Shown in pieces: positions 1 to 8,757 of a DNA stretch of 37,630 bases. Where the stretch lies: NCBI GenBank assembly GCA_946481095.1, contig CAMLML010000040.1, positions 1-37,630 of the forward strand, written 5' to 3'. The translations under genes and the position numbers were made by a program. The notes below the pieces were generated by a model. That model saw nothing but the letters and a program-made list of their open reading frames with translations, ran no database searches and was not told where the DNA came from. Every line of letters starts with the position of its first letter. Position 1 is the first letter of the stretch. The DNA comes from an uncultured Cellvibrio sp. (GTDB lineage Bacteria > Pseudomonadota > Gammaproteobacteria > Pseudomonadales > Cellvibrionaceae).

Positions 1-672
1 ATACCCGCAACCCGATACAGGGACATGAGATCCGGCCTTTCCAGTGGCAGTATGTGGCAACGCAAACTAACCCGTGTCAGGCAAGTATTAACCCGACCCC
101 ATTGGGCATGGGATGTAGGCCTTAACGGAAAACCTCATAACCTCGGCAATATTTCACACATCCTCGGTGAGAAAGCCGGAATAGATGAATTCTGGACCTG
201 GCTTGGCAACAATTTTGATCCAAGGGTTACCTGGGCTGATATAGATCAGGTACGCAGCGAATGGGACGGTAACTTCATTATTAAAGGCGTACTCGATCCT
301 GAGGACGCAAAACAAGCTGCCACTATAGGTTGCACTGGGCTGATAGTTTCAAATCATGGTGGCCGCCAACTGGATGGAGCGCTTTCCTCAATTAAAGCGT
401 TACCACAAATTGCCGATGCCGTTGGTGATCAATTACCCCTGATTCTGGATTCCGGGGTTCGCTCAGGACTGGATATTGTCAGGGCCATGGCTTTGGGAGC
501 CAAAATGGTCATGATAGGACGACCCTGGGTATACGCCCTTGCTGCACGACAAAAACGCGGAGTCAAAGAAATCCTGGATATTTTTGCGAAAGAAATGCGT
601 GTTGCTATGGGGCTCTCGGGTTGCACCAGACTGTCAGATATCAAACCTTCAATTCTTGCTGACAAGCAATAA
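1..672 (+). CDS. lldD: L-lactate dehydrogenase (FMN-dependent, quinone-linked), 3' part
   Basis: This is the C-terminal part of an FMN-dependent alpha-hydroxy-acid dehydrogenase. The reading frame is open to base 1, so the 5' end lies outside the window and the first ATG at 25 is internal. The protein closely resembles E. coli LldD, which oxidises L-lactate to pyruvate at the inner membrane and passes electrons to the quinone pool. Visible landmarks are WAWDVGxNGKPHNLGN, the substrate and FMN-binding stretch IKGVLDPEDA, the catalytic-histidine motif SNHGGRQLDG, and DSGVRSGLDIVRAMALGAKMVMIGRPWVYAL-type FMN phosphate-binding sequence near the end. The C-terminus is of normal length for the family. 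Transcription converges on the pectate lyase gene, with a shared terminator between them. Identification is secure; the exact substrate (lactate rather than another 2-hydroxy acid) is inferred from similarity. Confidence 0.93.
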   Translation: MPATRYRDMRSGLSSGSMWQRKLTRVRQVLTRPHWAWDVGLNGKPHNLGNISHILGEKAGIDEFWTWLGNNFDPRVTWADIDQVRSEWDGNFIIKGVLDPEDAKQAATIGCTGLIVSNHGGRQLDGALSSIKALPQIADAVGDQLPLILDSGVRSGLDIVRAMALGAKMVMIGRPWVYALAARQKRGVKEILDIFAKEMRVAMGLSGCTRLSDIKPSILADKQ

Positions 673-711
673 ATATGTTTCCTTTAAATATCAATCGTAA
701 TCTCATCCGGC

Positions 712-747
712 AAAAACAAACAAAGCGGCAAAAGCCGCTTTGTTTGT
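712..747. terminator. Bidirectional Rho-independent terminator between lldD and the pectate lyase gene
   Basis: A perfect 14-bp stem (716-729 pairing with 734-747) closes an AAAA loop. A run of A at 712-715 gives a short U tract when read on the minus strand. It lies between two convergent genes, so it probably stops both. On the plus strand the U run is contained in the stem (TTTGTTT), so termination there may be weaker. Confidence 0.85.
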
Positions 748-762
748 GATCTTGAATCGATA

Positions 763-2346
763 TTAACGCTTGTATGAACATTTGTTTGGATTGCCACCAG
801 GATCAGAACCGAAAGCAGCAACAGTACAAGCTATAGAACCTGGTACTGAAACACGCTTGGTGACCCACTTACCTTTACGGCCAAATGCAACCCAACCATC
901 ACCCGAGTCTACAGCACAGGTTTCACCCAAATCAGCACACTTGGAGAATCCACTTGGATAATCACCTGTACCACCCAACACTGGAGCAGAACCAGCAGAG
1001 CTAGTAGAGCTTGAAGAGCGACTTGAACTTGAAGAACGGCTTGAGCTCGATGAGCGGCTGGATGACGACACAGAGCTTGAACGGCTTGAAGAAACCACAG
1101 TTACGCTGGATGAACGGCTTGAACTGGACAGACTTGATGAACGACTGGATGAAGAACTTGAAGAGGTAGTAGTTCCACAGGCACTGGCTGTCAATTGAGC
1201 ACCATTCTTACCAACACCAGCGTATTCAGCCAATTTATCCTTCACACATTGTGGGGTCACAGGTGAATAGGAATAGGTCAGCGTTTTAGGGAAAGTAGCA
1301 GTTGTGGTCCAGTTGGTTGCATCTACAGTTCCACCGCTTGTCCAGGTAATGTTGTAAGTAGCGAAGTCACCTGGCGTGCGGATGTTGTTATTACGAAGAT
1401 CCCAGAAACCACAGTTGCTGCTGTCATAGCGGCATGTCACAGGGTTCAATGCATTTTGGAACCAGTTGCTCTCGATCAGCGCATAGCCTCCCTGACGAAC
1501 GTTGATACCAGAACCTGTAATACCGTCATACAGGTTGTTGTACATATGTGTCCAACCACCACGCTGCAGAGGTAAACGGGCATTTACATTTCGATAAATA
1601 TTGTGGTGAAAGGTAATTTCACGGCCACCGGCAATATCACTGCTGCTTGAACCATCCAGACCAACTTTTTTGCTGTCGCGAATCACGTTGTATGAAACTG
1701 TGATGTTGTGCGAATCTTTTTTAATGTCGAGCGCACTTTCAAAAGTCAAATCACCATCAGGTGAACCATTACATTCGTTGTTCACTGCGAACAATTCGTT
1801 ATGATCAATCCAGACGTTGGAAGTGGTATCAATACGAATCATATCCGCATCACTATTGGCGCCGCCAAGTGCACCAATTTTCATATTGCGAATAATGACA
1901 TTACTGCTCTTGATCAAGGTAATACCAAAGTTGGCTGACGAGCCATTGGCACCAATAATCGTAACACCCTTGGTGAATTCCTTGATTTGGACTTCACGAT
2001 AGGCATCATTCCAGTGAGGCTTCGGACAATTGCCCGATGAATCAACTGTATGGTCTTTGATTATCTGGTTAATGAGAGAATCTTCATTGCCTGTATAGGT
2101 AATGATGACAGGGTAGGCACCGCCGGTGACTTTGCTGCCATTCGCATCAAGACGTGCGTTGGCGATGATAGTGTTAATTTCAGTGTGAGTTGCTGCAGTA
2201 AAGGATCTGGCACCTGAGACGTTACCGCCATCAGTTGTTGCAAAACCACCCGTAGTTGCAGCAAAAGAATAACCACCCATCAGTGCTGCTGTAGCCAATA
2301 TAGATTTCAGGGCTAACATTTTCTTGGGATTATGAATACTAAACAT
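763..2346 (-). CDS. Secreted pectate lyase, PL1 family, with Ser-rich linker and C-terminal Cys domain
   Basis: This is a secreted polysaccharide lyase that cleaves polygalacturonate by beta-elimination. Residues 1-29 form a signal peptide ending in SFA. Residues about 30-391 are a PL1 parallel beta-helix domain: NVWIDHNE and DGDLTFESALDIKKDSHNITVSYN carry the calcium-binding acidic residues, and NARLPLQRGG carries the catalytic arginine region. Residues about 392-451 are a linker of Ser runs broken by Arg, typical of Cellvibrio and related secreted enzymes. The last 75 residues form a small domain with four cysteines (SKCADLGETC, SIACTVAAFGSDPGG, NKCSY), a type seen at the ends of other secreted proteins and probably carbohydrate- or surface-related. 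A second ATG lies nine codons in; the first was kept because it gives a normal signal peptide n-region. The gene stands alone, convergent with lldD. Confidence 0.9.
   Translation of the reverse strand: MFSIHNPKKMLALKSILATAALMGGYSFAATTGGFATTDGGNVSGARSFTAATHTEINTIIANARLDANGSKVTGGAYPVIITYTGNEDSLINQIIKDHTVDSSGNCPKPHWNDAYREVQIKEFTKGVTIIGANGSSANFGITLIKSSNVIIRNMKIGALGGANSDADMIRIDTTSNVWIDHNELFAVNNECNGSPDGDLTFESALDIKKDSHNITVSYNVIRDSKKVGLDGSSSSDIAGGREITFHHNIYRNVNARLPLQRGGWTHMYNNLYDGITGSGINVRQGGYALIESNWFQNALNPVTCRYDSSNCGFWDLRNNNIRTPGDFATYNITWTSGGTVDATNWTTTATFPKTLTYSYSPVTPQCVKDKLAEYAGVGKNGAQLTASACGTTTSSSSSSSRSSSLSSSSRSSSVTVVSSSRSSSVSSSSRSSSSSRSSSSSRSSSSTSSAGSAPVLGGTGDYPSGFSKCADLGETCAVDSGDGWVAFGRKGKWVTKRVSVPGSIACTVAAFGSDPGGNPNKCSYKR
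1000..1165 (-). repeat. Low-complexity DNA repeat encoding the polyserine linker
   Basis: Inside the pectate lyase gene, a degenerate tandem sequence of Ser codons with regular Arg codons encodes SSSSRSSS-type repeats. Such tracts can change length by slippage or recombination. In the protein they act as a flexible spacer between the catalytic and C-terminal domains. Confidence 0.8.
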
Positions 2347-2609
2347 AATTACAATCTCGTCTTAGTTAATATTATTTGGACGGATTGACCGAATTACCGT
2401 TCTGCTATTGATTTCAAGAGACAAATTTCAAGGTTTGAGACAATCAATCTTATTTTTATCTGCCGTATTTGGAAGTGCGCTCCTGCGCATGTGCATAATA
2501 TACTGCGTTTGATGGGTACAATCAAAATATTATGTATAAAATGTGACAAGTGAATCTTCTGTGCTGTTACCTTTACACCCAATTATTTTATCAATCCAAC
2601 AACAATTAC

Positions 2610-3452
2610 TTACTCTATAACTGATTTTAATCTGGGTTTGCACGCCTCCAATGCCTTGTACAATTGTTCTTCAAAAGCAGCATCATCTTCACAATCCAGC
2701 GTTTGCACAAAACTGGACAGGTGGGAATATAAACGAGGACTGGCAATTTCTTGTGCAGCTTCCAAACTTAAAATACTGACGCCGGAAAAACTTTTCCACT
2801 CTTCCAATAATAAATCGACAACCCTTAAATCCTTTCTGATTGCAAGGCCAACAAAAGCCTCCCCGCGAACTTCAAAATCCACATCTGAAGCGGCCGCAAA
2901 AAGAGCTTCCCTGATAGTGCTCGTATCAGTTTCTATTTGTGTGGCCAAACCAAACATAGCCCAATTACGCACATCAGTATCTGAATCTTTTGACAAAAGA
3001 ATCAAGGTATTAATGGCATCTTCGGATTCAAAGCCCAGCAAACCTTGCGCAACCCCCAATCTGATTAACGCAACGGAGCTTTGCGCCAAATTAATCATAT
3101 AAGGAACCGTTTTAAGATGATGCCTATGCCCCAGCGCGCAACAAGCTGCATGTACCACCGTAGCCTCTTCATCGTTTAGCATTGGAATTAAGACATCCAC
3201 ACTTTCTTCACGAAAGGTTTGATCCATCCATCCCAATTGCCCCAATATATCGGCACCTACAATTCGATCAATAAAATCCTGGCTCTGCGTATACTTCACA
3301 CCCAATAAAAACTCTTCTTCGCCACCACGGTAATGCACCAGGGCTAAACTTTCTTCAAAATCCTCTTGCGTGATGACTTTTCGATAAGCATCAACTACCA
3401 CACTGCTTTTGGTAGAATCATTTTCCAATTTCAAATCGAAACGTTTTTTCAT
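2610..3452 (-). CDS. HEAT-repeat protein of unknown function
   Basis: A 280-residue alpha-helical repeat protein. From about residue 60 to 240 there are repeated helical pairs such as VDVLIPMLNDEEATVVHAACCALGHR, TDVRNWAMFGLATQ and FEVRGEAFVGLAIRKD. They carry the D-x-x-V-R/W-x-x-A pattern of HEAT or PBS-lyase-type repeats. No signal peptide or membrane segment is visible, so it is probably cytosolic. The ATG at 3452 was chosen: it has an AGAAG sequence just upstream, while the longer frame would need a TTG start at 3470. It follows the GH5 gene by 63 bp on the same strand and could be read through from it, but nothing links the two functionally. HEAT proteins usually act as protein-binding scaffolds; the partner cannot be named. 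Confidence 0.75.
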   Translation of the reverse strand: MKKRFDLKLENDSTKSSVVVDAYRKVITQEDFEESLALVHYRGGEEEFLLGVKYTQSQDFIDRIVGADILGQLGWMDQTFREESVDVLIPMLNDEEATVVHAACCALGHRHHLKTVPYMINLAQSSVALIRLGVAQGLLGFESEDAINTLILLSKDSDTDVRNWAMFGLATQIETDTSTIREALFAAASDVDFEVRGEAFVGLAIRKDLRVVDLLLEEWKSFSGVSILSLEAAQEIASPRLYSHLSSFVQTLDCEDDAAFEEQLYKALEACKPRLKSVIE

Positions 3453-3515
3453 ATTGAGACTTCTACACAAATCAAAAAATTATCGCTATGTAAAAAGCGG
3501 GTTATCCGAATAAAA

Positions 3516-4781
3516 CTATTTAACCTCAAGATCAACAACCCACATAATATTCGGATTCCGGCTTGTTGCAGTAATTTTTAATTTACCTGTTCCTAGTGCC
3601 GTAATTTGATTACTTTTCTCATCCAATTGAATGGTATCCTTATCACCTGTGACGCTCAAGGTAAAATTTTTATTTACTGCATTTGCGGGCGCAACAAAAA
3701 CTTGAAATGCAATTTTTTCACCAACAGCCAATTGCGTTTTATCCAAGTGTAAATAAATACCAGATGCTTTTACAATATTATCCTGATAAAAGGATTTTGG
3801 GCGCTGTGATGTTTTCATCACACTGTAAGGGCTTAACGCAACAATATTGGCGCCATGTTGACTTCCCCAATCTCCAAAATGTCCATTTCTTGTGATATCA
3901 AAATAACGAAAATTGTCACAGTCAGCATTTTTCATCCCTCCCCATGACCAATTTAACCAACCCGATTGATAGTCTTCGAGAATTTTCATTCCTTCAAGAT
4001 AAGGTAAAGGCGTGGGATTATCACATTGCCCGACACGAGTCACCGAAGGGCCTTCGCCAACAATTATCGCAACCCCCAAATCTTTGGCTTTTTTTGCGAC
4101 CTTGTAATAATTTCCTATTGATTGTTCAGCGGCCCAATAAGAATGCGTGGAAAAAATGACATTGGACAAAGGGTCATGTTTCAATAATTCCGGGGCAACA
4201 CGCAAAAGCTGATCAACATTTTGTCCCCAGAGCGATGCATCAATCATAATCGGCACTGTGTAACCCCAATTGCGCAAAGATGTGATAGCCGCTTTGTAAG
4301 TTATCCGAAAATTTTCGTCACTAATATTGTGGTCACCGGCTTCATTGGCAATATTTAAAATCGTCCATTGACGGTTGCGCTCGATAGCTTCAATCAATAC
4401 AGGCTTATTCCAAAAATCTACACACGCTTGCAGTGGTTTACCCCACTTTCCTGTGGCGTTATGACACTCAGGGATCGCCACCATTTTGTGCGCAATAGTA
4501 TTATCCATTAGCTTGATTAAATCTTTGGGATTGAAATTTTTATCCCAAACCAATCGCAATGTATTGGCACCCGTTTTATCTATTTCCGGAATGAAACGCT
4601 CACCGGTCTTATCCACAGACCAAACAAACATTTCATTAAATCCGCGCATCACCAAAAGTTCACCTGCAGCGGTATAAATATGCCCTTTATCAACATAAAT
4701 TGTTTTTTTGTCAGCAAAAACCAATGAGGTTATTGCTGTTGCGTACAATAATATTAATAAACGGATAATAGTTTTTTTCAT
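3516..4781 (-). CDS. Secreted GH5 glycoside hydrolase, probably beta-mannanase, with C-terminal Ig-like (BIG2) domain
   Basis: Residues 1-23 are a signal peptide ending VFA. Residues about 28-325 form a GH5 (beta/alpha)8 barrel. MRGFNEMFVW, GANTLRLVW, IPECHNATGK, LNIANEAGDHN (acid/base Glu147), FSTHSY (His213, Tyr215) and IIVGEGPS (nucleophile Glu243) follow the order of bacterial GH5 mannanases of the GH5_8 type. GEGPS replaces the usual GEF/GEFG, a mild divergence around the nucleophile. Residues about 341-421 look like a bacterial Ig-like BIG2 domain (LDKTQLAVGEKIAFQV, NQITALGTGKLKITAT). The enzyme would act outside the cell or in the periplasm on beta-mannan or a related hemicellulose. 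The subfamily and substrate are inferred from motif similarity only. Confidence 0.8.
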   Translation of the reverse strand: MKKTIIRLLILLYATAITSLVFADKKTIYVDKGHIYTAAGELLVMRGFNEMFVWSVDKTGERFIPEIDKTGANTLRLVWDKNFNPKDLIKLMDNTIAHKMVAIPECHNATGKWGKPLQACVDFWNKPVLIEAIERNRQWTILNIANEAGDHNISDENFRITYKAAITSLRNWGYTVPIMIDASLWGQNVDQLLRVAPELLKHDPLSNVIFSTHSYWAAEQSIGNYYKVAKKAKDLGVAIIVGEGPSVTRVGQCDNPTPLPYLEGMKILEDYQSGWLNWSWGGMKNADCDNFRYFDITRNGHFGDWGSQHGANIVALSPYSVMKTSQRPKSFYQDNIVKASGIYLHLDKTQLAVGEKIAFQVFVAPANAVNKNFTLSVTGDKDTIQLDEKSNQITALGTGKLKITATSRNPNIMWVVDLEVK

Positions 4782-4866
4782 AATCTGTCACCTGTCATCT
4801 GCTGGACATTACCACAGACAAAAGAAAATGCCAGCAAAGATGACTATATTATTTCAGTAAATACAC

Positions 4867-5100
4867 TTAACCCTCTTCCAGGGTTAATTCAGAATAACAT
4901 TTCCTGCAAACACGAATTTCTTTAACAGTTTCATAACCCGATCCACCTGGATCATTAGTTTTTTTCTTTTTTCCATCTTTGGTGATGCAAGTATTAGCAT
5001 CCGCCCTGAAGGAATATTGTTTTTTTTGTTTGATTATTACAAAAAGGCAGGAGGATTGATTGGATGAAACAAGGGTCGAACAGTTTTGACATTTGTACAT
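4867..5100 (-). CDS. Small zinc-ribbon-like protein, unknown function
   Basis: A 77-residue protein with two CxxC knuckles: CQNC at residues 4-7 and CRKC near residue 67. Between them is a Lys-rich stretch with the conserved-looking element NDPGGSGYETVKEIRVC. This is the layout of a single zinc ribbon. I recall similar short MYKCxxC proteins in diverse bacteria but no assigned function. It has its own promoter-like sequence (-35 at 5208-5213, -10 at 5186-5191) and a GC-rich foldable leader directly before the ATG. No strong ribosome-binding site is visible, which fits control by the leader. It is probably a real gene because of the cysteine spacing and the dedicated promoter. Confidence 0.65.
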   Translation of the reverse strand: MYKCQNCSTLVSSNQSSCLFVIIKQKKQYSFRADANTCITKDGKKKKTNDPGGSGYETVKEIRVCRKCYSELTLEEG

Positions 5101-5106
5101 TAAAGA

Positions 5107-5149
5107 CGGCTCGGAGTGTCTCGTCTTCCGGGGAGCCGATGTCCGGAAG
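5107..5149 (-). promoter_or_regulatory. Potential H-type pseudoknot in the leader of the zinc-ribbon gene
   Basis: Read on the minus strand, 5149-5143 (CTTCCGG) pairs perfectly with 5131-5125 (CCGGAAG). The loop between them contains CGGCTC (5138-5133), which pairs perfectly with GAGCCG at 5112-5107. The two helices interlock as an H-type pseudoknot whose 3' strand ends six bases before the ATG, covering the ribosome-binding region. The block is GC-rich within AT-rich flanks. It matches no riboswitch class that I recognise. Confidence 0.5.
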
Positions 5150-5185
5150 CATTAGTGGAAAATTGAGAAAGCTACAGCGCCGTGC

Positions 5186-5213
5186 ATGTTAAATATTAAT
5201 TATTTTTTGTCAA
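5186..5213 (-). promoter_or_regulatory. Sigma-70-type promoter for the zinc-ribbon gene
   Basis: On the minus strand there is a perfect -35 TTGACA (5213-5208), a 16-bp A/T-only spacer and a -10 of TAACAT (5191-5186, four of six consensus bases). This predicts a leader of about 80 nucleotides that includes the pseudoknot sequence. Confidence 0.55.
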
Positions 5214-5241
5214 GCAAGAATTATTTCGATTGATTTAAAAA

Positions 5242-7626
5242 TTAGCCCTCGGGAAGGCTGGATAAATTATTTTCAGCTATGCCATCGGCGAATGTTGTTA
5301 CATGTGTTTTTGCCAACAATATAGTCTCTACGCCACCTCTATCTATGAAGTATTCAATATCTCCACGAGAAATTTCAAAAAACGCAACTGAGTCGAGTAC
5401 TCGCCATTGTTCGTCGTCATTACAAAGTGCAGTAACACCACCCCATCGATTACGTGTTACAGATGTTACTCGTCTTCTTAATTGATCTGCTGGTGGAATG
5501 CGCAAATATAATTCACGACAAACTCCAAGTGAATCCAGATTATTTGCTACTGTGTCATCAGGAGACGTAGTCAACACGTGAGCCACAATTACACGAGCAT
5601 CCGGAACAGATTCATCTCCTGTGCGCACTATATAATTAATTCTGCCAAGCGCAGGTGGAAATGCTGAGCTCCCCACTACGAATGGATGATCTGATTCAAA
5701 AGCGCGAATAACTTCTTCAACAGGCATGGGTGACCAATAAGCATCGGGATTACACAAATGGGTTATACGCCCGGCAGCTCTGCGAACCGCTGTGACGTAT
5801 CGAATTATTCCAACAGGTTCAAGGCCGCGTTGTTCGGTATAGTTATTACTGAAGGTATTGGTGCTATCAACCACTCTCACTAATTGCTCTCGCCATCGCT
5901 GTACTTTTTCACCGTACAATCGATTTACCTGATATGCCTGCAAATTATTGTGTTGTCCCCAATGTGGACGACCGCCAAGTTCTATTGCCCTGCTTTCAAT
6001 TAAACGCATCCAGCGATCGTTGTGTTCAAAACCCTGAATTGATGCAACCTCAACTGAAACGGCAAGTGAACTTTCTACATTGTGCATGGAAAGTAACGCG
6101 TTGGATTTGCTGGAAAAACGAACCGAAATATATCCCGACTGTCGATGACCATGACCTTCAACTGTAAGAAAATCAATAAAGTCTATGTAGCTAGATGTTG
6201 TTGCATCAAAAATAATTTCGATTGAGTTCACTCGATTTGGACCAGGATCAGCACTAAGGTTTGACATAATTTGCCAACTGACTCCCCGCTTGCCTGTTTT
6301 CGCTAGTTCACTACGACCATCAAATACAATTCTGGCCAACTCATCAATTGCCAGACCAAGTACACCAAGATCATCACAAGCCCAAAGCGCATTTAATGAA
6401 GCAGTCAATGCAAAATCGGCGCTCACATGAGGATCATGTGCATAACCATCTAACTCTAATGCACGCACTTCCATCTCAATGTGTCTAACCTCACGATAAC
6501 CTGGAATAGGAAGAATTGCTGGTATAGCAATTAACCGTATAGCTCTTGCTGCTGAAACTAAAATCCAATTCGCAACTGTGTGTTCATTAATAAATTCTGT
6601 TCTTTCCACCGGCACTTCAGGTTCAAGATCTGCACGCTCACGTTCCCAACGTCGTCTTACCCAAAGTTGATTTCCATTTCGGGAATTAATTAAAAATTCG
6701 AGATAACGCGGACGTGAGGCATCTTCAAATGGAATTCCCGCAAATACACTTGAAGATGGTCCATCGGGTGGAATTGCCGGTAATGGCAAATTGGAAAGTA
6801 ATGGAACCAGAATATTTCCTTCCGTAATTCCTTCACGTAAAAATGAAGACACTTCACTCCATGAAGAAGGCGTTGCCCACTCAACCAAATCAAAACGTGT
6901 GCGCACTTCCAATACGTACGAATAAATAATTCCAAATCGTCCTACACTCACTTGCAGAGCACTTAACAATTCATCATCACGAATAATTTGTACATCGCCA
7001 CAAGAAAGTCTGGCCGCTATGTCATTCTCATGTGTAAGCGGTTGGCTTGAAGATTCTACCCACAATTCCTGCCCTTCTTTTGTGACCAGATGAACCGCAC
7101 GCACAATATCCGCAAGCGGCGGTTGTCGCACATCACCACCATGTGTTGATGTTGAAATTGCACCCGCCAACAATTGTCCCTGACTACCACCCAACGTGGG
7201 CAAAGCCAATCCACGATCATGTAATTGTTGATTCAATTCAAATAATCGAATACCCGCTTCGACATGCACAAGCCGCGTAATATTTCCTGGCCGTGTTATT
7301 CGCCTTTGCCACTCCAGAGTAAGTGGTGATGCAGCCGTTAATGCTTCGTCAGTAAAATGTGAAATGATGCGATTGAGATTGGATATTCTCACCATCCAAT
7401 CAGGGCAAGCCGCAATATTTTCAAACGACCAACCACTTCCCACAACACGCAGACGATGCCCACCCGTGTGAGCCTGATTAACTACCCACACAAGCGATTC
7501 AAGCGAATCCGGTTCGAAATAGGTCTGCACCGATGTATTAACATTCCCAAGCCAGTTACGAAAACTGTAACCCGACTCACGAAACCCACCGTAGCTATCT
7601 GGAATACATGGCATAACCTGACTCAC
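5242..7626 (-). CDS. FAD-binding (PCMH/VAO-type) oxidoreductase with two C-terminal DUF3892-like repeats
   Basis: A 794-residue, probably cytosolic protein. Residues about 38-235 are a FAD-binding PCMH domain like that of sugar-lactone oxidases (gulonolactone, arabinonolactone and alditol oxidases): SLVWVVNQAHTGGHRLRVVGSG, then LPTLGGSQGQLLAGAISTSTHGG and VSVGRFGIIYSYVLEVRTR. In many relatives the flavin is attached to His in a GSGHS motif; here it reads GSGWSF with Trp66, so covalent attachment at this site is not possible. A middle region resembles the substrate-binding half of the family. From about residue 604 to the end are two tandem copies of a roughly 90-residue module (VTAVRRAAGRITHLCN and VTSVTRNRWGGVTALCN, each ending near NNLxSL), similar to DUF3892. 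The substrate is unknown. No neighbouring gene suggests a pathway. Confidence 0.8.
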   Translation of the reverse strand: MSQVMPCIPDSYGGFRESGYSFRNWLGNVNTSVQTYFEPDSLESLVWVVNQAHTGGHRLRVVGSGWSFENIAACPDWMVRISNLNRIISHFTDEALTAASPLTLEWQRRITRPGNITRLVHVEAGIRLFELNQQLHDRGLALPTLGGSQGQLLAGAISTSTHGGDVRQPPLADIVRAVHLVTKEGQELWVESSSQPLTHENDIAARLSCGDVQIIRDDELLSALQVSVGRFGIIYSYVLEVRTRFDLVEWATPSSWSEVSSFLREGITEGNILVPLLSNLPLPAIPPDGPSSSVFAGIPFEDASRPRYLEFLINSRNGNQLWVRRRWERERADLEPEVPVERTEFINEHTVANWILVSAARAIRLIAIPAILPIPGYREVRHIEMEVRALELDGYAHDPHVSADFALTASLNALWACDDLGVLGLAIDELARIVFDGRSELAKTGKRGVSWQIMSNLSADPGPNRVNSIEIIFDATTSSYIDFIDFLTVEGHGHRQSGYISVRFSSKSNALLSMHNVESSLAVSVEVASIQGFEHNDRWMRLIESRAIELGGRPHWGQHNNLQAYQVNRLYGEKVQRWREQLVRVVDSTNTFSNNYTEQRGLEPVGIIRYVTAVRRAAGRITHLCNPDAYWSPMPVEEVIRAFESDHPFVVGSSAFPPALGRINYIVRTGDESVPDARVIVAHVLTTSPDDTVANNLDSLGVCRELYLRIPPADQLRRRVTSVTRNRWGGVTALCNDDEQWRVLDSVAFFEISRGDIEYFIDRGGVETILLAKTHVTTFADGIAENNLSSLPEG

Positions 7627-7824
7627 TTGTGTGTTAAAAGTTTTAAGCAGGTATACAGGAAACTATTCAACAGTTCGAGTGATTTTTTCGCATTAATCCA
7701 GTGTAATAATTCCAACATAGCCTATCCCAAAAGGTAAAGACCAGTTAGCTTGCGTTAAAGAAATTTAGAGACCGCCCTATTGATTTCACCAAAACCAAAC
7801 ATTGAAACTTATTATTTGCTCAAC

Positions 7825-8556
7825 CTACTCACTCATTAGAATTTCCAACATATTTTCATAATTGTTAAGAAACTCTTTGGTGATCTCATAGTGTTCAGTG
7901 TCGGTATATTTAACCTCATTAATACCAGCACTGGAAAACTCATAAATTTTTGCGCGAGGATAAGCTAATAATATCGGTGAGTGAGTGGCAATAATAAATT
8001 GCGAATTTTCTTCAACCAGTTGATGTATTGCTGAAATTGCAGCCATTTGTCTGGTGGGCGATAGAGCGGCTTCAGGTTCATCCATTAAGTAAAGGCCATT
8101 TCCTTTTAGTTTATTGAGCAGCGTGGACATAAAAGATTCGCCATGCGATTGTCTATGTAAAGATTCTCCACCATAGCCAGCAAGGTAACCTGTGTTGTCT
8201 ATGTAAGTTGCAAGATTGTAAAAGCTCTCTGCCCTTAAAAAATATCCATCCTTTGGTTTTTTAAAGCTCTTGACTAATTTTAAATAATCACTGAACTCTG
8301 AATGAGTAGCACTGGTAGAGAATTGAGTATTTTTATTTCCGCCTTCTGCATTAAATCCAAGACTGACTGCTATAGCTTCCAACAAGGTTGATTTGCCAGC
8401 GCCATTTTCGCCTACAAAAAATGTAACATCTTCATGAAATTCAAGAACATCTAACTCTCTTAACGAAGGAATGCAAAATGGATATTCATCAAAGGATTCT
8501 ATGACTCCTCTTTTCAACTCTATGGAACGTAAATAGGGTTTTTCGTTTAGGCTCAT
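7825..8556 (-). CDS. COG3910-type AAA/ABC ATPase
   Basis: A 243-residue soluble ATPase of the RecF/SMC/ABC type. Visible motifs are Walker A GENGAGKS (residues 49-56), an ABC-signature-like SHGESFMSTLL, Walker B LYLMDEPEAALSP and the switch histidine in FIIATHSPILLAYP. The length and compact layout fit the COG3910 group of predicted ATPases, which lack the large insertions of OLD or RecF proteins. The biological role of this group is not established. Some ATPases of this architecture pair with nucleases in phage defence, but no nuclease partner gene lies next to it here. The gene stands alone between the oxidoreductase gene and the xyloglucan locus, with about 200 bp of non-coding DNA on each side. 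Confidence 0.85.
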   Translation of the reverse strand: MSLNEKPYLRSIELKRGVIESFDEYPFCIPSLRELDVLEFHEDVTFFVGENGAGKSTLLEAIAVSLGFNAEGGNKNTQFSTSATHSEFSDYLKLVKSFKKPKDGYFLRAESFYNLATYIDNTGYLAGYGGESLHRQSHGESFMSTLLNKLKGNGLYLMDEPEAALSPTRQMAAISAIHQLVEENSQFIIATHSPILLAYPRAKIYEFSSAGINEVKYTDTEHYEITKEFLNNYENMLEILMSE

Positions 8557-8720
8557 AATGCACTATAGGTAAACAGATTCAAGATGTTAGCCATATTCAC
8601 AGCTCCTAAATTATGTTCTAAATTTTTGAAACAAAAATGGATTACCAATGTGCGCCAAATCATCAAAACTGACCCGAACCATATCTCGACGCTCTGATTT
8701 TTTCAATATCCTTTCTAAAA

Positions 8721-8757
8721 AAACAAAAAAGCCCCCACAATAAATGCAGAGGCTTTT
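8721..8757 (-). terminator. Rho-independent terminator of the xyloglucan locus (after xyl31A)
   Basis: Read on the minus strand, AAAAGCC (8757-8751) pairs with GGCTTTT (8733-8727) and is followed by further T-rich sequence to 8721. It starts 37 bp beyond the xyl31A stop codon. The inner part of the stem is imperfect. Confidence 0.7.

Noticed and set aside
2394..2582. 62-codon minus-strand frame upstream of the pectate lyase gene
   Set aside because: No ribosome-binding site, no recognisable protein features, and it lies in the expected promoter and leader region.
7825..8556. COG3910-type ATPase as half of an ATPase-nuclease defence system
   Set aside because: No nuclease, TOPRIM or helicase gene is adjacent; both flanks are non-coding gaps followed by metabolic genes.
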